5,120 nucleotides of DNA from Bacteroidota bacterium (GTDB taxonomy: Bacteria; Bacteroidota; Ignavibacteria; UBA10030; BY39), in assembly GCA_018830765.1 (NCBI GenBank), contig JAHJRJ010000200.1, positions 1 to 5,120 of the forward strand, given 5' to 3'. The notes under the pieces were generated by a model, which had not been told where the DNA came from, ran no database searches, and saw only the letters and a list, made by a program, of their open reading frames with translations. This document shows, in pieces, positions 1-5,120 of this stretch; the stretch's first letter is position 1, and each line of letters opens with the position of its first letter. Both the position numbers and the translations under genes were made by a program.

Positions 1-1043
1 CCAACCGCAATTAAAATAAATCCCAGCGAAACCCAATCTGAGGTTTTTGGAAATTTACCACCAAAAAGGAAATAAAAAGCGAGAGTTGAGGCAGTTCCTG
101 CAATTAAAGAAGTTAAACGATTTACCAATCCAGCGAAAGTTGCTGTTCGTCCTTTGAACATAAATAAGAACACCGAAAAAAATGCGACTGCGCCGAAAGT
201 TGTGCCTGCAACTATTTCCCAGGAATAATATTCAGACGGATTTCTCAGCACTTCTTGAAATAAATTTATCTGGAATATCGTCGAGTCCTTGATTGAGAAT
301 AAAATAAACGCAACCACGATTACTGTAACAGCCACAGATATTTGTTCAATAGCAAAATATCCTTTGTTATCTTGTGGCACACCCTTCTCTCGGGTATTTT
401 TAAAATAATTCATTATATAAAGTCGGATCGAGTATGCGACAAGATAACTTGTTAAAATTATAACGGCAGGAGTATAGCTCAAAAAATCGAATCCAACTCC
501 TCTATCATAAAATAAATGAACACTTACCGCAAGTATCGCAAAAATCACTGCGAACTCTTCTTCTTTGTAGACTTTCTTTTTTAGAATATTTTGTTTTATC
601 TGTATCGCATCGATAATTCTAGAAATAACAATGATACTACCTCTCATAATAACCATCGCAACCATTACCGAAATTGGCAGCGTATACATCAAAGTCGTTG
701 TTGGAATAACTACAGCGGTACAGATGCCCGATGGAATAATATACAAAAACTCAACGGGCATTTTTATCCCTAAAAAAGAGAGAGAATAATTAGACTTTAG
801 TTTGTACCATCTGAATAAAAATACTATAGATAAAGCAAACAGATTTCCTCCTATTGTACTGTAGATCAAAAACTCCATATTCATCTGCACCTGTAAGGCT
901 TCGAATGTTCCAGGGGTTCCGATCTGATTAACTAGAAAATCTGTAAAATATTTAACTGCTACACCGAAAATTACATAAAAAAAGAAATACCCGATACATA
1001 ATTGTATAAGTCTGCCTGTGCTACCTTCTACTGTCTTCCACAT
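1..1043 (-). CDS. Multi-spanning membrane protein, DMT-transporter-like (3' end outside window)
   Basis: An uninterrupted reading frame runs from an ATG at 1043 to the left window edge, giving 347 residues without a stop; the C-terminus is missing. About ten hydrophobic segments are visible, near residues 14-34, 59-77, 99-121, 122-143, 163-177, 190-210, 231-250, 275-296, 301-328 and 336-347. Ten helices, with a mid-protein MRGSIIVISR stretch (133-142) like the 'LRG..vvft' stretch of SLC35/EamA proteins, suggest the drug/metabolite transporter superfamily. That is a resemblance only, and the substrate is unknown. A basic loop (KQNILKKKVYKEEE, 150-163) separates helices 4 and 5, and a polar loop lies near 214-230. 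The start is supported by AAAGGT at 1051-1056, seven bases upstream. The gene begins 19 bases after the nucleotidase stop, so the two are probably co-transcribed. Existence of the gene is nearly certain; the family assignment is tentative. Confidence 0.85.
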   Translation of the reverse strand, partial: MWKTVEGSTGRLIQLCIGYFFFYVIFGVAVKYFTDFLVNQIGTPGTFEALQVQMNMEFLIYSTIGGNLFALSIVFLFRWYKLKSNYSLSFLGIKMPVEFLYIIPSGICTAVVIPTTTLMYTLPISVMVAMVIMRGSIIVISRIIDAIQIKQNILKKKVYKEEEFAVIFAILAVSVHLFYDRGVGFDFLSYTPAVIILTSYLVAYSIRLYIMNYFKNTREKGVPQDNKGYFAIEQISVAVTVIVVAFILFSIKDSTIFQINLFQEVLRNPSEYYSWEIVAGTTFGAVAFFSVFLFMFKGRTATFAGLVNRLTSLIAGTASTLAFYFLFGGKFPKTSDWVSLGFILIAV

Positions 1044-1050
1044 TTAAATA

Positions 1051-1056
1051 ACCTTT
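1051..1056 (-). promoter_or_regulatory. Ribosome binding site of the membrane protein gene
   Basis: On the minus strand AAAGGT, inside the longer purine-rich AGGTAAAGGT, lies seven bases before the ATG at 1043. It falls in the 19-base gap after the nucleotidase stop and supports that ATG as the start. Confidence 0.55.
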
Positions 1057-1062
1057 ACCTAT

Positions 1063-2568
1063 TTATTTTACCTCTTGGATTCTATTTTCAATTATTGAAT
1101 CTATTATTTTCACTTTTCTAATAGCTTTCTCTACTTCTTCAAATAAAGTAAGCTTTAAATAAATCGCATCGTTCACCTCGAGACCGAAATGTCTTTTTGC
1201 TTCACCGACGAGATAATCGTTAGCAACGCAAATATACATCTTCTCCTCATCCACCTGCTTTCCATTAATTTCGAATTTTAAAAACTCAATTGTGGTGTCG
1301 TCCATCTTCTTGAATTGACATACAATTCCAGATGTCTGAATTGATGATTTTCTATTTATATAATATTCTACAACCGATTTCAACTGCTTCCCACTCAATT
1401 TGAATGTAGTGAGAACGTTTCTAAACGGTAATACTTCAAACAAATCGTTCTTTGTTATAGGACCGGCTGAAACGTCTTTACGTATTCCGTGATTGTTCAT
1501 AAAAGCAATGTCGGCGTGTACCGCTTCACGTTGAGCGTCGGTTATAAAATTACCGATACCGCTCTCGCCGTTCATTCGTTTCCAATCGGAGATTAATTCG
1601 CCTATAACTTCGCTATAATCTTTGTCGATTCGGTTTTTAAACGATTCTACAAAATCACTTAGCTTATTCTTCGGATAACTTTCTCGCGTCCATAGTTGAA
1701 TTAATTTGCCGTTATACTTCACAACTTTGTCGTTTTCTACGGTTAATTCTAATTCGCCTAAATTTTCGCAATTTGAACCTGCCTGAACGATTATGACATC
1801 GTTAACAACTTTCGGAGTTGACAAACGTGTGTGCGAATGAGCACCTACTATAACATCCAAGCCGGAGACGTTCGCAGCTAAAACAGAATCTTCCTGTACT
1901 CCCTGATGAGTTAAAGCAATTATTAGATCAGTTTTCGGGTCTAACAAATCGACTAGACGTTGCGTTGTTTCTTCAGGTGATAATACCTTAATACCGATTA
2001 GATTATTTTTGTTAACAAGATTATATAACGATTGCGAGATAATCCCGATAAGTCCAATCCTTAATCCACCCTTTTTAAAAATAACATATTCTTTGTTATT
2101 GTAGGCTAATTTATTTTTTGAGTTGACGAGGTTTGCTGACAAGGTAGGAAACTTTGCAATCTTCGTTAACTTTATTAAATTCTCTTGTGAAATGTCGAGG
2201 TCGTGATTGCCCGGGCACCAAGCATCATAGCCGGTCATATTCATCATTTCAAACAAAGCTCCACCGTAAGCGCCTTTGTAGGAATATTCCGTAATTGGGT
2301 TACCCGTCATAACGTCCCCCGCATCGAGGAGCAATGCCGTCTTTACCTTCTTTATACTATCTGCAATAAGAAATAATTCGTTAAAACCACCTACTAACGG
2401 TTTTGGCGTCTCGCGCTTCCAAAAAGCTTCGTGAGGAATAAAGTTCGAGTGGATATCGTTAGTGTGTAGTATCGTAATCGACTTCGGTTGAGTGTATGAA
2501 GAGACACTCCATAATACCGTAAGCAGATTAACCAATAATAATGAATTTTTAAGTTTTATGAATCTCAT
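1063..2568 (-). CDS. Exported 5'-nucleotidase-family metallophosphoesterase (UshA/NadN-like)
   Basis: A 501-residue protein with a signal peptide (basic start MRFIKLK, hydrophobic core about 9-20, likely cleavage near 24-26). There is no lipobox Cys, so a periplasmic or secreted location is expected. The N-terminal calcineurin-like metallophosphatase domain (about 30-250) has the full dimetal set: HTNDIHS (35-41), DAGD (82-85), PGNHD (119-123) with D125, THQG (220-223, H221) and GAHSHT (242-247). The C-terminal 5_nucleotid_C domain (about 317-475) shows ESGIGNFITDA (335-345), NNHGIR (358-363) and PFRNVLTTFKLSG (381-393). The family hydrolyses nucleoside monophosphates, UDP-sugars or NAD-type substrates. 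The usual GGDGY loop after NDYL is replaced here by VGEAKRHFG (454-462), so substrate specificity cannot be assumed. The length is slightly below UshA (about 550). The start ATG overlaps the TGA of a small upstream ORF (ATGA), and only a weak AAAGA lies before it. A membrane protein follows at 19 bases. Confidence 0.93.
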   Translation of the reverse strand: MRFIKLKNSLLLVNLLTVLWSVSSYTQPKSITILHTNDIHSNFIPHEAFWKRETPKPLVGGFNELFLIADSIKKVKTALLLDAGDVMTGNPITEYSYKGAYGGALFEMMNMTGYDAWCPGNHDLDISQENLIKLTKIAKFPTLSANLVNSKNKLAYNNKEYVIFKKGGLRIGLIGIISQSLYNLVNKNNLIGIKVLSPEETTQRLVDLLDPKTDLIIALTHQGVQEDSVLAANVSGLDVIVGAHSHTRLSTPKVVNDVIIVQAGSNCENLGELELTVENDKVVKYNGKLIQLWTRESYPKNKLSDFVESFKNRIDKDYSEVIGELISDWKRMNGESGIGNFITDAQREAVHADIAFMNNHGIRKDVSAGPITKNDLFEVLPFRNVLTTFKLSGKQLKSVVEYYINRKSSIQTSGIVCQFKKMDDTTIEFLKFEINGKQVDEEKMYICVANDYLVGEAKRHFGLEVNDAIYLKLTLFEEVEKAIRKVKIIDSIIENRIQEVK

Positions 2569-2669
2569 ATAAATATCTTTAAATTAATTACAGGATTTGA
2601 AGTTAGAAGATTGAGATCGAAAGAGATACGGTACATGCCTCGCCCCATTAACTCAGGCGAAGTAAGCAT
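2565..2669 (-). other. Possible 34-codon upstream ORF, translationally coupled to the nucleotidase gene
   Basis: On the minus strand an ATG at 2669 opens 34 codons that begin MLTSPELMGRGMYR and end KIFI. Its TGA overlaps the nucleotidase ATG as ATGA. Internal ATGs occur at codons 8 and 12. None of the three starts has a convincing Shine-Dalgarno sequence, and I do not recognise the peptide. The ATGA junction is a typical coupling arrangement, so this could be a leader peptide. The open frame could equally be accidental across a structured RNA leader, because the same bases form a G+C-rich hairpin. Reported as a candidate, not an established gene. Confidence 0.2.
2638..2662 (-). promoter_or_regulatory. 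G+C-rich hairpin in the leader before the nucleotidase gene
   Basis: Read on the minus strand, CTTCGCCT pairs with GGGCGAGG around the nine-base loop GAGTTAATG. This gives an eight-base-pair stem with two G-U pairs. No T-run follows on either strand, so it is a poor intrinsic terminator. It lies between the bS22-like gene and the nucleotidase gene, about 70 bases before the latter's start. It could be a regulatory leader structure, an mRNA processing site or part of a small repeat. Bases 2629-2662 are about 59% G+C inside AT-rich flanks. Confidence 0.3.
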
Positions 2670-2691
2670 ATAAAGAATATTTAATTAGCTA

Positions 2692-2787
2692 TTAACGGTT
2701 TTTCTTTTTATGGCGCATCTTGCGGAGACGTTTTTTACGCTTGTGCGTTGACATTTTGTGACGTTTTCTCTTTTTACCACTCGGCAT
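2692..2787 (-). CDS. 31-residue basic protein, AURKAIP1/COX24 (bS22/mS38-like) small ribosomal protein
   Basis: The ATG at 2787 encodes MPSGKKRKRHKMSTHKRKKR followed by LRKMRHKKKNR and a TAA stop. More than half the residues are Lys, Arg or His. Length and pattern match the tiny bacterial proteins annotated as AURKAIP1/COX24 domain-containing. Relatives are the mitochondrial small-subunit protein mS38 and mycobacterial bS22, which bind 16S/12S rRNA near the decoding region. I therefore infer a small-subunit ribosomal role. Translation is supported by AGAAAGGA at 2795-2802, seven bases before the ATG. The gene starts 24 bases after the TPR gene stop and is probably the last of the sppA-HU-TPR operon. 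No second-strand gene competes for the region. It is easily missed by length-filtered gene callers. Confidence 0.9.
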   Translation of the reverse strand: MPSGKKRKRHKMSTHKRKKRLRKMRHKKKNR

Positions 2788-2794
2788 GAACTAA

Positions 2795-2802
2795 TCCTTT
2801 CT
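2795..2802 (-). promoter_or_regulatory. Ribosome binding site of the 31-residue protein
   Basis: AGAAAGGA on the minus strand lies seven bases before the ATG at 2787, in the 24-base gap after the TPR gene. It is the main evidence beyond the protein pattern that this very short ORF is translated. Confidence 0.65.
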
Positions 2803-2811
2803 AAAATAAAA

Positions 2812-3453
2812 TTATTTAATGTGTTGTTCTAGAATTTCTTTTGCTTTTTTTGCCACATCGCTACGGGAGTCAATCTCGATACATTTATTAAACCAATTCC
2901 TAGATCCTTCGATATTCCCGCTCTGTAAACTAACTATACCCAAATTAAAATGACCCAATTGGTGTTTTGGTGAAAACTTCAGAGCACCACGCATTTCAGC
3001 TATTGCCATTTGAAAAAGATTCATCCTTTGTATTGTATCCTCAAATGCAAGCTGATAATAACTTACTCCTAAATCTATTCGTGCATCTGCATTAGTGGGA
3101 TTTTGTTGCAGGTATTTTGTGTAGATATTAATAGATTTCAGAAGCTGTCCTGTATCTTGGTAGCGATGAGCTAAAGCTAAAAGTGATTCGAAATCTTGAG
3201 GATTAGCAGCAACTGTTTTTTCAAGCTGGGATATTTCTTCTACAACCGCTTGCATATTCGGCATCTCATGTTCATGTCCGTCGCCTTCTGAATGAACCTG
3301 ACCGTCTTGTCCGCTTTGTACAGAATCTTGGTGGGCAGGCTTCCTTACAAGCCAAACTACTAATAATGCGACTACTATCAGTCCGATAACAGCAAAATAA
3401 CGGTTTCGTGATTTGATATTATTAAATTTGATTTTATTGTTTTGGGGAATCAA
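2812..3453 (-). CDS. Membrane-anchored tetratricopeptide (TPR) protein
   Basis: A 213-residue protein with a basic N-terminus (KIKFNNIKSRNR) and one transmembrane segment at about 20-37. A polar Gln/Gly/His/Glu-rich linker follows (about 39-65, including HSEGDGHEHEMP). The C-terminal domain carries about three TPR units: 86-119, 120-163 (with an insertion around AFEDTIQRMN) and 164-197. Typical marks are the A-H-R-Y-Q-x-x-G, D-L-G-V-S-Y-Y-Q and F-N-L-G-I-V-S-L-Q-S-G positions. The topology suggests a cytoplasmic N-terminus and an extracytoplasmic TPR domain acting as a protein-interaction scaffold. It resembles the TPR part of CcmH/NrfG-type proteins, but no cytochrome-maturation gene is nearby, so that link is not claimed. 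The ATG lies 20 bases inside the HU gene in another frame. It lacks a clear Shine-Dalgarno sequence, and no other ATG precedes the anchor, so coupled translation from the HU gene is likely. Confidence 0.87.
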   Translation of the reverse strand: MIPQNNKIKFNNIKSRNRYFAVIGLIVVALLVVWLVRKPAHQDSVQSGQDGQVHSEGDGHEHEMPNMQAVVEEISQLEKTVAANPQDFESLLALAHRYQDTGQLLKSINIYTKYLQQNPTNADARIDLGVSYYQLAFEDTIQRMNLFQMAIAEMRGALKFSPKHQLGHFNLGIVSLQSGNIEGSRNWFNKCIEIDSRSDVAKKAKEILEQHIK

Positions 3454-3760
3454 GAGTGATGTTCGGGAACTGAATATTTTTAAGATTTTCGTTAACGAGT
3501 GTTTTTAGTTCTTTAGAGACTTTAAACAGAGGCACGAAGTGTTCGTCAACTATTACTTGTTCGCCTGTGCGTGGATTTCGTGCTATTCGACCTTTTCTTT
3601 TTTTAACTTTATAACTACCAAAACCTCGTATTTCAATGTTTTTACCGTCTTTTAAAGCATTGATGACTGTCGAAATAAAGCCATCAACTACAGCTTCGGT
3701 TTCCACTTTCGTCAATCCCGTAGCTGAAGCGATCACGTCAACTATGTCTGCTTTTGTCAA
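3434..3760 (-). CDS. HU/IHF-family DNA-binding protein
   Basis: A 108-residue histone-like protein that bends and compacts DNA as a dimer. The helical dimerisation part is residues 1-40. The family signature follows: IEIRGFGSYKVKKRKGR (42-58), then the beta-arm tip RNPRTGE (61-67) with the Pro that intercalates at the DNA kink. Residues 74-92 complete the fold (HFVPLFKVSKELK, then the last helix). Family members are usually 90-100 residues. The tail here (about 93-108, ending NITLDSPKQ) is extra and is encoded partly in the overlap with the TPR gene. The start codon is TTG at 3760. There is no in-frame ATG near the N-terminus, and a near-perfect AAGGAGGT sits five bases upstream, so the start is well supported. 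The gene follows sppA by 17 bases. HU versus IHF subtype cannot be settled by eye. Confidence 0.95.
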   Translation of the reverse strand: MTKADIVDVIASATGLTKVETEAVVDGFISTVINALKDGKNIEIRGFGSYKVKKRKGRIARNPRTGEQVIVDEHFVPLFKVSKELKTLVNENLKNIQFPNITLDSPKQ

Positions 3761-3765
3761 TTGAA

Positions 3766-3773
3766 ACCTCCTT
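3766..3773 (-). promoter_or_regulatory. Strong Shine-Dalgarno that fixes the TTG start of the HU-like gene
   Basis: AAGGAGGT on the minus strand, five bases before TTG at 3760, fits the anti-Shine-Dalgarno almost perfectly. It lies wholly in the 17-base gap after sppA. It decides the non-ATG start and suggests high translation of the DNA-binding protein. Confidence 0.8.
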
Positions 3774-3777
3774 GATA

Positions 3778-4686
3778 TTAGTTGGTTAGTTTATATTGTA
3801 AAATCGGATGATTAAAAATTTCTTCTTTGAGATTAAATAGTTCTTGAAATTTCGCTTCTCCTAAAAATCTTTCGATGAAAGTTTTTCGCTTTTGTTCTTT
3901 AACTATAGCAGGTTCATCTTTTATTCCTGCCACATCGGCTGCGATTTTCACAGCATCTTCGAAAGTTCCTAATGTATCTACAAGTTTCATCTTATAAGCT
4001 TGTTCTCCGGTAAAAACCCTACCGTCAGCATATTCTATAATTTTCTGATGTTCTAATCTTCGTTCTTTTCCAACGATGTCTATAAATTGGTAATGCACAT
4101 CGTCCATTAAATCCTGAAAATATTTCTTGTCTTCCTTCGTCATCCCTCTGAAAGGATTTCCTGCATCTTTATATTTACCGCTCTTTATTATATTTATCTC
4201 GACGCCGATTTTTTGGAACATCGGATCGAGACGGAGGAATTGTGAGATAACACCGATGCTACCAGTAAGTGTGCCGGGGTTCGAAACGATGATGTTTGCA
4301 CCGCACGACACATAGTAACCGCCGCTCGCAGCAACAGACCCCATAGAAACTATCACTGGTTTTCCATAATCTCGCGTCTTTTTAACTTCTTCATAAATTT
4401 CATGACTGGCAACAACACCTCCACCCGGAGAATCTACACGGAATAATATTGCTTTTATTGAGTTATCTTTTCTATACTTCTTAAACTGTTTAACTATCTT
4501 TTCAGATTCTGTTATAACCCCTTTTAACTCGATAATTGCAACCTTATCACCGCGGCCCCATACAACGTCCATATATTCATCTTCGCCCGGCGCAAGTATA
4601 GCGATAAAGAATAAAAGCATAATGCCCACACCCACTGCCAGCAGTGTTAAAAATATGCCTAAGAACCACTTCGTTGACCTTTTCAT
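3778..4686 (-). CDS. sppA: Signal peptide peptidase SppA, short single-domain form
   Basis: A 302-residue membrane-bound serine protease of the S49 family, which degrades cleaved signal peptides and membrane peptides. One N-terminal anchor spans about 8-31; the rest should be extracytoplasmic. The crotonase-like core shows FRVDSPGGG (82-90), then VSMGSVAASGGYY (113-125) with S121 as the probable nucleophile. PGTLTGSIGVI (137-147) follows, then KSGKYKDAGNP (168-178), where K173 is the likely general base by analogy to the Bacillus SppA Ser-Lys dyad. GRVFTGEQA (222-230) and LVDTLG (235-240) close the family pattern. The length matches the ~300-residue form rather than the duplicated ~600-residue enterobacterial enzyme. 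The ATG at 4686 has AGGT seven bases upstream and a sigma70-like promoter just before it, so it probably heads the operon with the HU, TPR and bS22-like genes. Confidence 0.96.
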   Translation of the reverse strand: MKRSTKWFLGIFLTLLAVGVGIMLLFFIAILAPGEDEYMDVVWGRGDKVAIIELKGVITESEKIVKQFKKYRKDNSIKAILFRVDSPGGGVVASHEIYEEVKKTRDYGKPVIVSMGSVAASGGYYVSCGANIIVSNPGTLTGSIGVISQFLRLDPMFQKIGVEINIIKSGKYKDAGNPFRGMTKEDKKYFQDLMDDVHYQFIDIVGKERRLEHQKIIEYADGRVFTGEQAYKMKLVDTLGTFEDAVKIAADVAGIKDEPAIVKEQKRKTFIERFLGEAKFQELFNLKEEIFNHPILQYKLTN

Positions 4687-4713
4687 TCCTATAACCTATT
4701 GATTTTACTTGTA

Positions 4714-4743
4714 ATTATACGAAAACTATAAATTAAATGCAAA
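4714..4743 (-). promoter_or_regulatory. Predicted sigma70-type promoter of the sppA operon
   Basis: On the minus strand TTTGCA (4738-4743) and a perfect TATAAT (4714-4719) are 18 bases apart. The predicted transcription start is near 4707, leaving a leader of about 20 bases before the sppA ATG. It lies in the only sizeable gap (68 bases) between the CorC-like gene and sppA. No clear terminator follows the CorC-like stop, so read-through is also possible. Confidence 0.5.
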
Positions 4744-4754
4744 CGGACTCTGAG

Positions 4755-5120
4755 CTAATTTTTTATAAGTGTAATTGTTAATTCATCGATGCGGTTTTGC
4801 TTAATGTGAATAGGTTCAAATATTAGATTTTTATATTTGAATTTTTCCCCCTTATCCGGAATTCTACCCGCTAGGTGAAAAACAAAACCTCCGATAGTGG
4901 AGATGTCCACATCTTCAATGTCAAGTGAAATATTCAGCTTCCTTTCAACTTCTTCTACCGGAACTGCCCCGCTTACTAGTAGAGTTGTATCGTTTAGTTC
5001 CGTAATACTCTTCGAATCCGGTTGCAGGATGGTTTTATAATCGCTAATTAAATGAGTGATTATATCTCTCAATGTAATTATGCCAACAGTGCCCCCGTGT
5101 TCATCAACAACTATTGCACA
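4755..5120 (-). CDS. CorC/HlyC-domain, CBS-domain membrane protein, C-terminal part (5' end outside window)
   Basis: The frame is open from the right edge, giving 121 residues before a TAG stop. The first residues (CAIVVDEHGGTVGIITLRD) are the end of a CBS domain, matching the family's 'VDE.GGt.GivTleD' signature. Residues about 39-121 are the CorC_HlyC transporter-associated domain: LVSGAVPVEEVERKLNI, then ISTIGGFVFHLAGRIPDKGE, then FEPIHIKQNRIDELTI. Full-length relatives (CorB/CorC, YfjD, hemolysin-like TlyC, GldE) carry a DUF21/CNNM membrane domain upstream and are linked to Mg2+/Co2+ transport or, for GldE, gliding. That part is outside the window, so membrane and soluble forms cannot be told apart. 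The acidic EEIVGEI-type linker usually after the CBS domain is replaced by ITHLISDYKTILQ. A TTG at 5072 is internal and not the start, because conserved CBS sequence continues upstream. Confidence 0.93.
   Translation of the reverse strand, partial: CAIVVDEHGGTVGIITLRDIITHLISDYKTILQPDSKSITELNDTTLLVSGAVPVEEVERKLNISLDIEDVDISTIGGFVFHLAGRIPDKGEKFKYKNLIFEPIHIKQNRIDELTITLIKN

Noticed and set aside
591..773. Plus-strand 60-codon ORF rich in Asn, Arg and His
   Set aside because: It lies antisense to the continuous membrane-protein frame, has an odd low-complexity composition and no ribosome binding site; it is a shadow.
1..1043. A gene-free left region or a broken gene, because no bounded ORF is visible there
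   Set aside because: Direct translation of the minus strand gives 347 codons without a stop from ATG at 1043; it only lacks a stop because the window ends.
2638..2662. Intrinsic terminator for the sppA operon
   Set aside because: The hairpin is acceptable but no T-rich run follows the stem on the minus strand, and none follows on the plus strand.
2681..2695. AT-rich imperfect palindrome (TTAATTAGCTATTAA) after the bS22-like stop as a terminator or operator
   Set aside because: The stem is short, purely A/T at its ends and needs an offset to pair; similar palindromes are expected by chance in DNA this AT-rich.
4127..4315. Plus-strand 62-codon ORF
   Set aside because: It is wholly antisense to the conserved catalytic part of sppA and resembles no family I know.
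4755..5072. A 105-residue protein starting at 5072 as a complete gene
   Set aside because: The codon at 5072 is TTG inside conserved CBS sequence, and the frame continues upstream to the window edge with the VDEHGGTVGI motif, so the gene is a larger truncated one.

Overview
The window is AT-rich bacterial DNA in which every supported gene lies on the minus strand, so transcription runs from high to low coordinates. The gene set suggests the Bacteroidota/Chlorobiota/Ignavibacteriota assemblage: a 31-residue basic protein of the AURKAIP1/COX24 (mS38/bS22-like) type, an IHF/HU-like protein, a short-form SppA and a CorC-type CBS protein. Ignavibacteria or a close relative is my best guess, at modest confidence. 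Clear Shine-Dalgarno sequences precede several genes, which fits an Ignavibacteria-like organism better than a typical Bacteroidia/Flavobacteriia genome. The taxon is inferred from gene content only.

In transcription order: (1) 5120-4755, the C-terminal part of a CBS plus CorC/HlyC-domain membrane protein, cut by the window edge. (2) A 68-base gap holding a good sigma70-like promoter. (3) A tight cluster: SppA peptidase (4686-3778), HU/IHF-like DNA-binding protein (3760-3434, TTG start), membrane-anchored TPR protein (3453-2812, overlapping the HU gene by 20 bases) and the 31-residue bS22/mS38-like protein (2787-2692). (4) A 123-base intergenic leader with a G+C-rich hairpin and an overlapping 34-codon ORF. 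(5) A second cluster: an exported 5'-nucleotidase-family metallophosphoesterase (2568-1063) followed 19 bases later by a multi-spanning membrane protein (1043 to the left edge), which resembles the drug/metabolite transporter fold and is incomplete here.

Cluster 3 looks like a housekeeping operon for membrane protein quality control, nucleoid structure and ribosome composition. Cluster 5 pairs a periplasmic nucleotide or phosphoester hydrolase with a possible permease, so coupled hydrolysis and uptake is possible but unproven. No tRNA, rRNA, CRISPR array, insertion sequence or phage gene was seen, and no stretch over 300 bases lacks a gene. The least explained parts are the 2565-2691 leader, the altered C-terminal substrate loop of the nucleotidase and the unidentified membrane protein. 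I found no convincing evidence of a wholly new multi-gene system.
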